NCBI GenBank assembly: GCA_945864085.1
Contig: CAMBAD010000012.1
Coordinates: 1 to 41,077 of the forward strand
DNA: 41,077 bases
Origin: an uncultured Streptococcus sp.
GTDB lineage: Bacteria; Bacillota; Bacilli; Lactobacillales; Streptococcaceae
Reading direction: 5' to 3'
In this document: in pieces, positions 23,761 through 31,447 of the stretch
Layout of the letters: the number at the start of each line of letters is the position of its first letter
Position numbering within the stretch: the first letter of the stretch is position 1
Translations under genes and position numbers: made by a program
The notes under the pieces: model-generated
The model's database searches: none
What the model was told of the DNA's origin: nothing
The model's input: only the letters and a program-made list of their open reading frames with translations

Positions 23761-24637
23761 AAAAATGGACAAGCTGGCAACAGGGATTTTGTACTCCATT
23801 GCAGCTGTTATCGTTGTTATTTTGACTGCCCTCATTCTGTTCATCTTGCTGAGAGGCTTGCCGCATGTCAGCTGGGATTTCCTTACCAGCAAATCATCGT
23901 CCTACAAAGCAGGCGGTGGTATCGGTATTCAGCTGTACAATTCATTCTTCCTGCTGGTCGTAACCCTGCTTATCTCGATTCCCTTGTCAACGGGGGCTGG
24001 GATTTACCTGGCGGAATATGCTAAAAAAGGTCCTTTGACAAACTTTATTCGTACCTGTATTGAAATCTTGTCTTCTCTGCCATCGGTTGTCGTTGGTTTG
24101 TTTGGCTACTTGATTTTCGTGGTGCAGTTTGAATATGGTTTCTCTATCCTATCTGGTGCCTTGGCACTGACCGTTTTCAACCTGCCGCAGATGACGCGTA
24201 ACGTTGAGGACAGCCTTCGCCACGTTCACCACACACAGCGTGAAGCTGGTTTGGCACTTGGTTTGTCACGCTGGGAGACTGTTCTTCATGTCGTGATTCC
24301 AGAGGCGCTCCCAGGGATTGTGACTGGTATCGTTTTGGCGTCTGGTCGTATCTTTGGTGAAGCGGCTGCCCTTATCTATACAGCAGGTCAATCAGCGCCA
24401 GCCCTTGATTGGTCAAACTGGAACCCGCTCAGCGTCACCAGTCCGATTTCAATCTTCCGTCAATCTGAGACCCTTGCGGTTCACATTTGGAAGGTAAACA
24501 GTGAGGGAACAATTCCGGATGCAACTCAGGTTTCTGCTGGTTCAGCAGCAATCCTCTTGGTCTTCATCCTGATTTTCAACCTTTCTGCACGTTACATCGG
24601 TAAGAAACTTCATGCGAAAATGACTTCAGCAGCTTAG
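23750..24637 (+). CDS. pstA: Phosphate ABC transporter permease PstA
   Basis: The 295-residue partner of PstC has six membrane helices. Conserved parts include CIEILSSLPSVVVGLFGYL and the EAA loop HTQREAGLALGLSRWETVLH (in parts). A segment in the last loop carries SNWNPLSVTSPISIFRQSE, usual for PstA. Overlap with pstC by 11 bp implies coupled translation. The following ATPase gene begins after a 24-bp gap with its own AAGGAG site. Confidence 0.94.
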   Translation: MHAKKMDKLATGILYSIAAVIVVILTALILFILLRGLPHVSWDFLTSKSSSYKAGGGIGIQLYNSFFLLVVTLLISIPLSTGAGIYLAEYAKKGPLTNFIRTCIEILSSLPSVVVGLFGYLIFVVQFEYGFSILSGALALTVFNLPQMTRNVEDSLRHVHHTQREAGLALGLSRWETVLHVVIPEALPGIVTGIVLASGRIFGEAAALIYTAGQSAPALDWSNWNPLSVTSPISIFRQSETLAVHIWKVNSEGTIPDATQVSAGSAAILLVFILIFNLSARYIGKKLHAKMTSAA

Positions 24638-24661
24638 AAGTCAGATTTATAAGGAGAAAAA

Positions 24662-25465
24662 ATGGCAGATTACAACTGGAATGAACGCCATATCATTACT
24701 TTTCCAGAAGAAAAGATTGCCCTTTCAACCAAGGATGTTCATGTTTACTATGGTAAAAATGAAGCGATCAAGGGCATTGATATGCAGTTTGAAAAAAATA
24801 AAATTACAGCCTTGATTGGTCCATCAGGCTGTGGTAAATCAACCTACCTTCGCAGTCTCAATCGTATGAATGACACCATCGATATTGCCAAGGTAACAGG
24901 CCAAATCCTCTATGAGGGCATTGACATCAATAAGCCAAACATGAATGTCTACGAGATTCGTAAGCATATCGGGATGGTTTTCCAGCGCCCAAATCCATTT
25001 GCAAAATCAATTTACCGCAATATCACATTTGCCCATGAGCGTGCTGGGGTCAAGGACAAGAAGGTCTTGGATGAGATTGTCGAAACCTCCCTCAAGCAAG
25101 CTGCCCTGTGGGATCAGGTAAAAGACGATTTGCACAAATCAGCCTTTACACTGTCTGGTGGTCAGCAGCAACGTTTGTGCATTGCCCGTGCCATCTCTGT
25201 AAAACCGCAGATTTTGCTCATGGACGAACCAGCTTCCGCCCTGGATCCGATTGCGACCATGCAGCTTGAGGAAACCATGTTCGACCTGAAGAAGAACTAC
25301 ACTATCATCATCGTGACCCACAACATGCAGCAGGCGGCTCGTGCCAGTGATTATACAGCCTTCTTTTACCTTGGGGACTTGATTGAGTATGACAAGACTG
25401 CAAATGTCTTCCAAAATGCAAAACTGAAGTCAACCAGCGACTACGTTTCTGGACACTTTGGATAG
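24662..25465 (+). CDS. pstB2: Phosphate ABC transporter ATP-binding protein (first PstB)
   Basis: The 267-residue ATPase has all canonical motifs: Walker [10 protein letters not shown] (residues 53-61), Q-loop MVFQRPNPF, signature LSGGQ (164-168), Walker B ILLMDEP and an H-loop histidine (His220 in VTHNMQQ). An extra N-terminal stretch of about 20 residues precedes the core, as in the longer streptococcal PstB. The PstB1/PstB2 numbering is from gene order and may be reversed in other annotations. It is followed after 11 bp by a second, divergent PstB. Confidence 0.93.
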   Translation: MADYNWNERHIITFPEEKIALSTKDVHVYYGKNEAIKGIDMQFEKNKITALIGPSGCGKSTYLRSLNRMNDTIDIAKVTGQILYEGIDINKPNMNVYEIRKHIGMVFQRPNPFAKSIYRNITFAHERAGVKDKKVLDEIVETSLKQAALWDQVKDDLHKSAFTLSGGQQQRLCIARAISVKPQILLMDEPASALDPIATMQLEETMFDLKKNYTIIIVTHNMQQAARASDYTAFFYLGDLIEYDKTANVFQNAKLKSTSDYVSGHFG

Positions 25466-25476
25466 AAAGGAAGAGT

Positions 25477-26235
25477 ATGACATCACCTATTTTACAAGTA
25501 AAAGACCTGTCTGTTTACTATAACAAGAAAAAGGCCCTCAATAGTGTTTCGATGGATTTTTATCCGAATGAAATTACAGCTCTGATTGGTCCGTCGGGAT
25601 CAGGGAAATCAACCCTCCTGCGTTCCATCAACCGTATGGGTGACTTGAATCCTGAAGTTACCTTGACGGGGAGCATTGACTACAATGGCAAAAATATCTA
25701 CAGTCCTCGTACAGACACTGTTGACCTTCGGAAAGAAATCGGGATGGTATTCCAGCAGCCAAACCCCTTCCCAATGTCTATCTATGAAAATGTAGTCTAC
25801 GGCCTTCGGATCAATGGAATCAAGGACAAGCAGATTTTAGATGAGGCTGTCGAAACCTCCCTTCAAGGAGCATCTATTTGGAATGAGGTAAAGGACCGTC
25901 TTCACGATTCTGCTCTTGGTCTGTCAGGTGGTCAGCAGCAGCGTGTCTGTGTGGCCCGTGTCTTGGCAACCAGTCCAAAGATTATCCTTTTGGATGAACC
26001 AACATCCGCCCTGGACCCAATCTCTGCTGGGAAGATTGAAGATACCTTATATGGGTTAAAGGAAGATTATACCATGATTTTGGTGACGCGTTCCATGCAG
26101 CAAGCTTCGCGTATCTCAGACCGCACTGGATTCTTCCTTGATGGAAACTTGATTGAGTACAACAAAACCAAGGAAATGTTCTTGAATCCAGTACACAAGG
26201 AGACTGACGACTACATCACTGGTAAATTTGGCTAA
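25477..26235 (+). CDS. pstB1: Phosphate ABC transporter ATP-binding protein (second PstB, H-loop Arg)
   Basis: The 252-residue ATPase has Walker [10 protein letters not shown] (38-46), Q-loop MVFQQPNPF, signature LSGGQ (149-153) and Walker B IILLDEP. The H-loop position is Arg205 in LVTRSMQQ instead of the usual His. The codon is a clean CGT. The two PstB proteins may pair as a heterodimer with one normal and one degenerate site, or this one may be regulatory; both are inference. An AAAGGAAG site precedes the ATG. I recall Arg at this place in other streptococci but could not check. Confidence 0.93.
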   Translation: MTSPILQVKDLSVYYNKKKALNSVSMDFYPNEITALIGPSGSGKSTLLRSINRMGDLNPEVTLTGSIDYNGKNIYSPRTDTVDLRKEIGMVFQQPNPFPMSIYENVVYGLRINGIKDKQILDEAVETSLQGASIWNEVKDRLHDSALGLSGGQQQRVCVARVLATSPKIILLDEPTSALDPISAGKIEDTLYGLKEDYTMILVTRSMQQASRISDRTGFFLDGNLIEYNKTKEMFLNPVHKETDDYITGKFG

Positions 26236-26262
26236 GGCCGCAGAAAAAAGAAAGAGTTTTAT

Positions 26263-26919
26263 ATGCTAAGAGCACAATTTGAAGAAGAATTAGGTAAACT
26301 TCATAATCAATTTTACGCGATGGGAAATGAAGTTTTAGCGCAAATCAACAATACAGTCCGCGCCTTTACAACTCATGATCGTGAGTTGGCAAAAGAGGTT
26401 ATTGAGGCAGACAAGAAAATCAATGAATTTGAAGTCAAATTAGAAAGAAAATCATTGGAAATTATTGCCCTCCAGCAGCCCGTAGCGACCGATTTGAGAC
26501 GCGTTATCACTGTTTTGAAAGCGACAAGCGACATGGAGCGTATGGGAGACCACGCGGTTTCTATCGCTAAGGCTGCCATTCGGATGAAAGGCGAAGTCCG
26601 CATTTCAGTTGTTGAGGAAGAAATCAAGAAGATGGGCCGCGAAGTCCGTCACTTGGTTGAGTCCGCCTTGGAGTTGTATCTGAACTCTGGTGAAGCAGAG
26701 CAGGCTTATGAAGTAGCTGCTCGCGACGAAATCATCAACGACTACTATGCCCGCATTCAAGAATTAACGACTGAGGAAATCAAGAAAAATCCTGAAGCCT
26801 TGGTGGCAGGACGTGATTACTACCAAGTTCTCACCTATCTTGAGCGTGTCGGTGATTATGCTAAAAATATCTGTGAGTGGGTTGTCTACCTGCGCACAGG
26901 TGACATTACAGAACTGTAA
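26263..26919 (+). CDS. phoU: Phosphate signalling regulator PhoU
   Basis: The 218-residue all-helical protein has two PhoU repeats. Metal-binding E/DxxxD signatures are visible in MERMGDHAVSIAK (first repeat) and LERVGDYAKNICEW (second). It links the Pst transporter to the phosphate-sensing two-component system, dampening the response when phosphate is plentiful. It is the last gene of the pst operon, 27 bp after the second pstB, and is followed by a strong terminator. Confidence 0.94.
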   Translation: MLRAQFEEELGKLHNQFYAMGNEVLAQINNTVRAFTTHDRELAKEVIEADKKINEFEVKLERKSLEIIALQQPVATDLRRVITVLKATSDMERMGDHAVSIAKAAIRMKGEVRISVVEEEIKKMGREVRHLVESALELYLNSGEAEQAYEVAARDEIINDYYARIQELTTEEIKKNPEALVAGRDYYQVLTYLERVGDYAKNICEWVVYLRTGDITEL

Positions 26920-26934
26920 GCAAACATAAAATAG

Positions 26935-26983
26935 AAAAGGCTCAAAACCAAGATTCCTAGAATCAGGTTTTGGGCCTTTTTTT
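26935..26983 (+). terminator. Terminator of the pst operon
   Basis: A 15-bp stem with one G-T pair (26935-26949 with 26966-26980) and a 16-nt loop is followed by a T-run. The A-rich left flank could let it act in both directions. Confidence 0.92.
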
Positions 26984-27275
26984 GTGCCAATCTCCAAGGG
27001 ACCTATTTTGGCCTATAACCTTCAGTTAATTTTAAGCTTTGCAGTATATAGTATCTTTATTAACTTAATTGGATAATATAGTCATCAGTTTAACTCATAT
27101 TAGTTCCAATAGAGGTTCTCAATCTGTCACTTTCCTATTGAACAGAAGAGTCTCGGGCCCTTATTTCCGCTTACTAGGCACTTTCATTTTTAGGGGGTAG
27201 CAGTAAGAGTCACCTCGCCAGACTGTATTGAGGAGGACTGAAAGACTATAAATGCTATTAGAAAAGAGGAGTCTT
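26984..27275 (+). other. Intergenic leader region without a clear gene
   Basis: This AT-rich stretch upstream of the MPPG-repeat gene has several TATA-like runs (27045-27052, 27074-27079) but no convincing promoter pair. A weak inverted repeat (GTTCCAATAG near 27110 with CTATTGAAC near 27136) is the only structure I see. I found no gene, tRNA or known riboswitch. Confidence 0.4.
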
Positions 27276-27701
27276 ATGTCATTTATCAATAAGTTAAAAG
27301 AGCAACCAAAAACATTGTTAGCTACCGTTGCGATTTCCGCAGCTACGCTTGGATTCGCTGGAGGTATGGGGATTTCAAAAATATCGTCCTCTGCAACCCA
27401 GGCCAGTCTGCCACAGTCACAATTTGTACCCGATGGACAGGCAGGTAGCACCAAAGGCATGCCGCCAGGCCGCGACAGCAATACCCAAGGTATGCCACCA
27501 GGTCAGGCAGGAAATACCCAAAGCATGCCACCAGGCCAGGCTGGTCAAGGAGTGACCCCACCCGATACCAGTAGTGGTGCCAGTCAATCAGCACCTAGCA
27601 CCAATTCCAATTCATCGTCAGATGAAGTCAATGATTTGAAACAAAGAAATCAGGAAATTAAAGCACAGATTGCAGGTGAAGAGACTACCTCCGGTCAGTA
27701 G
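27276..27701 (+). CDS. Secreted or membrane-anchored low-complexity protein with MPPG repeats
   Basis: The 141-residue protein starts with a signal-peptide-like segment (Lys-rich start, then TLLATVAISAATLGFAGGMG). A disordered Gln/Gly/Ser/Pro-rich region follows, containing about three 11-residue repeats around MPPG (KGMPPGR, QGMPPGQ, QSMPPGQ at residues 59-92). A short charged helix (EVNDLKQRNQEIKAQI) lies near the end. There is no sortase motif or lipobox. An AGAGGAG site fixes the start. It lies directly upstream of ciaR in the same direction with no strong terminator between. Function unknown; a surface spacer or small exported regulator of the CiaH sensor are possibilities only. Confidence 0.75.
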   Translation: MSFINKLKEQPKTLLATVAISAATLGFAGGMGISKISSSATQASLPQSQFVPDGQAGSTKGMPPGRDSNTQGMPPGQAGNTQSMPPGQAGQGVTPPDTSSGASQSAPSTNSNSSSDEVNDLKQRNQEIKAQIAGEETTSGQ

Positions 27702-27729
27702 ATAAGTAGTTTCTGTTTTTCTCATTTCA

Positions 27730-27738
27730 TGGTATAAT
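27730..27738 (+). promoter_or_regulatory. Extended -10 of ciaR
   Basis: TGG-TATAAT (27730-27738) lies about 80 bp before the ciaR ATG; the same TGGTATAAT word occurs upstream of ligA and the SRPBCC gene. Confidence 0.6.
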
Positions 27739-27764
27739 AAACTAACACACGAAGCAGGATTAGG

Positions 27765-27796
27765 CTATGGATAAATCTGGTAGGGTTTATCCATAG
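27765..27796 (+). promoter_or_regulatory. Perfect 11-bp inverted repeat in the ciaR leader
   Basis: CTATGGATAAA (27765-27775) and TTTATCCATAG (27786-27796) can form a hairpin with a 10-nt loop in the untranslated leader, between the -10 box and the AAAGGAG site. There is no T-run, so it is not a terminator. It could be a protein operator or an mRNA structure. Confidence 0.6.
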
Positions 27797-27818
27797 TATC
27801 CAATCAAAGGAGACAGAT

Positions 27819-28490
27819 ATGATTAAAATTTTGTTAGTAGAAGATGACCTGAGTTTGTCAAATTCTGTATTTGACTTTTTAGACGACTTCGCGGATGTCA
27901 TGCAGGTATTTGATGGTGATGAAGGCCTTTACGAGGCAGAGTCTGGAGTGTATGACCTTATTCTCTTGGACTTGATGTTGCCAGAGAAAGACGGATTCCA
28001 GGTGCTGAAAGAGCTGCGTGAAAAGGGGGTAACAACTCCAGTATTGATCACAACTGCAAAAGAAAGTTTGGATGACAAGGGCCATGGCTTTGAACTCGGA
28101 GCAGACGATTATCTGACCAAACCCTTTTATCTGGAAGAATTGAAAATGCGCATCCAGGCCTTGTTGAAACGCTCAGGTAAGTTTAATGAGAATATCCTTT
28201 CTTATGCAGATGTTTCCGTTGACCTGTCAACCAATACCACGCTTGTAGATGGCAAGGAAGTGGAACTTCTCGGTAAAGAATTTGACCTTCTGGTGTATTT
28301 CCTGCAAAATCAAAATGTCATTTTGCCCAAAACTCAAATTTTTGACCGAATCTGGGGCTTTGACAGTGACACAACCATCTCAGTTGTAGAGGTTTATGTT
28401 TCCAAGGTCAGAAAGAAATTGAAAGGGACGGCATTTGGAGAAAATCTCCAAACACTTCGTAGTGTCGGTTATATTCTAAAAAATGCGTAA
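27819..28490 (+). CDS. ciaR: Response regulator CiaR
   Basis: The 223-residue OmpR-type regulator is close to pneumococcal CiaR as I know it. The receiver domain has acidic pocket EDD (8-10), phospho-acceptor Asp in [13 protein letters not shown] (Asp51), and Lys in [13 protein letters not shown]. The winged-helix domain carries [14 protein letters not shown] and [17 protein letters not shown]. In streptococci CiaR controls small RNAs (csRNAs), HtrA, competence and stress tolerance. AAAGGAG precedes the ATG. The 3' end overlaps ciaH by 8 bp. Confidence 0.95.
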   Translation: MIKILLVEDDLSLSNSVFDFLDDFADVMQVFDGDEGLYEAESGVYDLILLDLMLPEKDGFQVLKELREKGVTTPVLITTAKESLDDKGHGFELGADDYLTKPFYLEELKMRIQALLKRSGKFNENILSYADVSVDLSTNTTLVDGKEVELLGKEFDLLVYFLQNQNVILPKTQIFDRIWGFDSDTTISVVEVYVSKVRKKLKGTAFGENLQTLRSVGYILKNA

Positions 28491-29847
28491 ACGAATCAAT
28501 AAACTCTTACATACGGATAATTTTTCATACTTTATCCGTTATTTTGCTGTATTTACTCTCATCTTTGTCTTCATGACAGCTATTATTTTTCAGTTAATGC
28601 GCTCAACCATGTATCATGGCACAGATGAAAAGTTTGACCAAATCAAGCAGCAGCCTGGTATTGTTATCGATTTTGCCATTGCCAGAAGTCTAGCGCCAGA
28701 TTTGGAAGTTCTTATCCAGTCAACTGAGGATACTACAGCCAGTTCGTCTCCCGCTCGTACAGATGTCCCCAAAGATGATTTTGCAGGTGAAAATAGCCTG
28801 AGGCTAGGAAGCAATTACCATGTCCTCTTGTATGACAAAGATGGGCAGTTGCTCAATCCTGACAATTTTGCTGGCCTGTCTGATTTTGCATTTGATAAAT
28901 CCAGCATGGGGAGCATAAAGGAAGTGACCATTGAAGGTCCCTTCGGTGAAGACGATTTTCGTTATACGACCATTGAACTGAGCGAGGAGGAGACGGCCCC
29001 TTACTCTTCCTATTCCATTAAATATGCGACCATCTGTGTCAATGTCAGCCAGATTAAGTCGTCAATCCAGGATTATGAAGGAACTGTTGCCATCGTCATG
29101 GCTTCTTTCTGGTTGATTTCGATAGGAGCCAGTTTGTATCTGGCCAACCTTTCCATGAAACCAATTCTGGCCAGCTATCAGAAGCAGAAGGATTTTGTGG
29201 AAAATGCCAGTCATGAATTGCGGACACCGCTTGCGGTCTTGCAAAATCGTTTGGAAGGTCTCTTCCGCCACCCTCATGCTACTATTTTAGAAAGTAGTGA
29301 AAGTGTTGCTTCTAGTCTGGAAGAAGTCCGTAATATGAGGTTACTGACGACCAATCTATTGAACCTGGCTAGGCGAGATGATGGGCTAAAGCCTGAAATC
29401 AGTGAAGTACAACCAGCCTTTTTCGCAGATATTTTTGCCAATTATGCTCTGATTGCTGAGGAAAATGACCGAGAATTAACAATTGAAAACCATCTTCATC
29501 AACCAATCCGTACAGATAAGGTTTTGGTGAAGCAGTTGTTAACCATTTTATTTGACAATGCCATGAAGTATTCAGACGATGGTGGCCATATTAAAATTGA
29601 AGCGGGCATGAAAGAGAAAACTATCTACTTTCTGGTTGCGGACGATGGAATTGGTATCAGTTCTGCTGATAAAAAGAAAATTTTTGATCGATTCTACCGT
29701 GTTGACAAGGCGAGAACCCGTCAGAAGGGCGGTTTTGGGCTTGGTTTGTCCTTAGCCAAGCAAATCAGTGATACTCTGCAGGGAGATATTCTGGTGAGAG
29801 ACCATCAGCCACGTGGAACGGTATTTGAGGTGCGCTTGCCTCGGTAA
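28483..29847 (+). CDS. ciaH: Sensor histidine kinase CiaH
   Basis: The 454-residue kinase has two membrane helices (about residues 17-40 and 200-220) flanking an extracellular sensor domain. Next come the H-box [17 protein letters not shown] with the phospho-accepting His, the N-box [16 protein letters not shown], the G1 box ADDGIGIS and G2 [12 protein letters not shown]. It phosphorylates and dephosphorylates CiaR. The start ATG overlaps the last codons of ciaR. A strong terminator follows. Confidence 0.95.
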   Translation: MRKRINKLLHTDNFSYFIRYFAVFTLIFVFMTAIIFQLMRSTMYHGTDEKFDQIKQQPGIVIDFAIARSLAPDLEVLIQSTEDTTASSSPARTDVPKDDFAGENSLRLGSNYHVLLYDKDGQLLNPDNFAGLSDFAFDKSSMGSIKEVTIEGPFGEDDFRYTTIELSEEETAPYSSYSIKYATICVNVSQIKSSIQDYEGTVAIVMASFWLISIGASLYLANLSMKPILASYQKQKDFVENASHELRTPLAVLQNRLEGLFRHPHATILESSESVASSLEEVRNMRLLTTNLLNLARRDDGLKPEISEVQPAFFADIFANYALIAEENDRELTIENHLHQPIRTDKVLVKQLLTILFDNAMKYSDDGGHIKIEAGMKEKTIYFLVADDGIGISSADKKKIFDRFYRVDKARTRQKGGFGLGLSLAKQISDTLQGDILVRDHQPRGTVFEVRLPR

Positions 29848-29880
29848 CAACCCCAGCTAGAAGGGGAGTAGACAATACAA

Positions 29881-29924
29881 ATAACCATCTGAATGTTTGA
29901 TAGCTTCAGATGGTTATATTTTTT
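29881..29924 (+). terminator. Terminator of ciaRH
   Basis: A perfect 13-bp stem (29881-29893 with 29905-29917) with an 11-nt loop runs into ATTTTTTT. Confidence 0.93.
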
Positions 29925-29933
29925 GGCAATTAT

Positions 29934-30520
29934 GGGAGTGAGAAAGAACTCTACAAGTGAAAAAATAGTTCGTCAACAAGTCTTCATTTCCAACCTTTTT
30001 TACCTTGCTTTCTAGTATCTAAGCTTGGATACACTATGGTCACTTTCTAATTTCAAGGTGACCATCTGAAAGAGTCTATTCCCAGACTCTTTCACTCCTC
30101 AGACCTTGAACGATGTGAGCGAACTTTGTTCGCACCATTCGTAGAGGTCAGATTTGGAGTGTGAAATACGAATTGCTGAGATTTGCGAAGCAAATCTTAT
30201 CTCCAACCTTTTACCTCGTTTTTTTCATTTCTAGGCTCAGGTTTCTATGGTCACTTTTTCGTTTTAAGGTGACCAGCTGAAACAGTTCCCCGAACTGTTT
30301 CACTCCCCCGAACAAGCCTCGCTTTTATATTTTTTAGCTCGGGTTAAAACAGTCACTTCCCTGACTGTTTTAATCCACTCCACTGGACTGTTTTGACACA
30401 AACTTCGTTTGTTTCATTTCCAACCTCCAACTATCTCCCAGATTGTTGGAGCAATCAACCACTGCGCTGAGATGGTGACACGAACTCTGAGAAGTGGGGC
30501 TGGGCTTGAGCTCAGCCTCC
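29934..30520 (+). repeat. Long hairpin-rich intergenic repeat, copy 3 (two tandem modules)
   Basis: The copy begins as copy 1 (GGGAGTGAGAAAGAACTC), then contains two successive modules that each start with a CCAACCTTTT-type word. Each module passes through CTATGGTCACTTT and AAGGTGACCA and enters hairpins with private arms. Hairpins include 30068-30076 with 30085-30093, 30119-30124 with 30128-30133, 30179-30186 with 30190-30197 and 30279-30288 with 30292-30301. The second module is almost identical to copy 1 (8441-8720). It lies between the convergent ciaH and AlkD-like genes. No coding frame across it is credible. Confidence 0.85.
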
Positions 30521-30731
30521 ACTAATAACAGAATGATAAGACTTATCTTTAATCAAAGCCTAGGTATCTATTATTTGGTATTTGCTATATTTTTTGTGCA
30601 GGATGAACAATAGGGCTTCAAGTCAGGGCAGGGAGCTAATTGTTGATTTGCACAGGGGATAAATTAGTTGATTTTGGTTCAGTTTTATCGTTTGCCGGAC
30701 TTGGTTACCATAGAAATAGGCCTGAAGTGCA
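30521..30731. other. Intergenic stretch without recognised features
   Basis: About 210 bp between repeat copy 3 and the 3' end of the AlkD-like gene. I see no open frame with a ribosome binding site, no clear terminator and no repeat shared with the rest of the window. Confidence 0.4.
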
Positions 30732-31406
30732 TCATTTTTTCCGTAACAGGGCGGCAATCCAGTCAGGAGCGTAGGCAGATGTACAGCCTTTAGCTACTTT
30801 CATGTCAGCATAGACTGCCAAATCGCGACCGATTGCGAGGCCCTCGTTCAGGTAGTCAGGGTAGGTAACCGCGATTTCGACCAAACATTGGTTCATGGTC
30901 CATTGGACCAGTTCATCTGCTCCTTGCAGGTGTTTTTTGATATAGGCAAGAGTTTCTTCGATTTCTTCCGTTTCGGCAGTGTTGCTTGCAAAATATTTTG
31001 CGCGAAGAAACCAGCCTAAGCGTTGGAAGACAGGTGCTTCTTGGGCCAATAAGTACTCTTCCCAGTAGCGATTGTCTTTTCGCTTGGACAAGATGACTGA
31101 AGCCAATTTATCCAAAACATTAACAGAACATGTTACTTGTAAGAAAGCTGCTAGCTCTGCCTGTTCAAGCATGTTTGGCTTGGTTTTGGCAATTTGAATA
31201 GCCAGGTATTGGGCTTCTAAGACACCAGTTTGCCAAAGCGGTCCAACTAAATCTATTTGGTTTTTATAGTTCTTGGCAATACCAGAAATCGCTCCCATAG
31301 GCACACCGTAGTAGGGTTTGATTTCACCGATTTTTTCATAGCGCTTAAGCGTACCAGCATGACTGGCTGCTTGTAATTGCTGTAAGATTTCCTGTAGGTT
31401 AGTCAT
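30732..31406 (-). CDS. DNA alkylation repair (AlkD-like HEAT-repeat) protein
   Basis: The 224-residue helical protein resembles the DNA alkylation repair family (AlkC/AlkD type glycosylases), made of HEAT-like repeats. The N-terminal EKIGEIKPYYGVPMGAISGIAKNY (in parts) and the later WTMNQCLVEIAVTYPDYLNEGL are family-like. Whether it removes alkylated bases is unproven. Of two tandem ATGs the second (31404-31406) has the better distance from CGGAG. It lies 41 bp downstream of zwf with a terminator-like hairpin between, so partial read-through from zwf is likely. Confidence 0.75.
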   Translation of the reverse strand: MTNLQEILQQLQAASHAGTLKRYEKIGEIKPYYGVPMGAISGIAKNYKNQIDLVGPLWQTGVLEAQYLAIQIAKTKPNMLEQAELAAFLQVTCSVNVLDKLASVILSKRKDNRYWEEYLLAQEAPVFQRLGWFLRAKYFASNTAETEEIEETLAYIKKHLQGADELVQWTMNQCLVEIAVTYPDYLNEGLAIGRDLAVYADMKVAKGCTSAYAPDWIAALLRKK

Positions 31407-31417
31407 CATTTTCTCCG

Positions 31418-31444
31418 AAAAAAACTGGATTGCTCCAGCTTTTT
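31418..31444 (-). terminator. Probable terminator of zwf
   Basis: On the - strand CTGGA-GCAA-TCCAG (31438-31425) is flanked by A-residues before and a run of seven T after. The T-run ends right at the ribosome binding site of the AlkD-like gene, so it may be a leaky or attenuating terminator. Confidence 0.6.
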
Positions 31445-31447
31445 GCT

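Noticed and set aside
29934..30520. Retron or group II intron
   Set aside because: The structured non-coding DNA prompted a look, but no reverse transcriptase or intron-encoded protein is present in the window.
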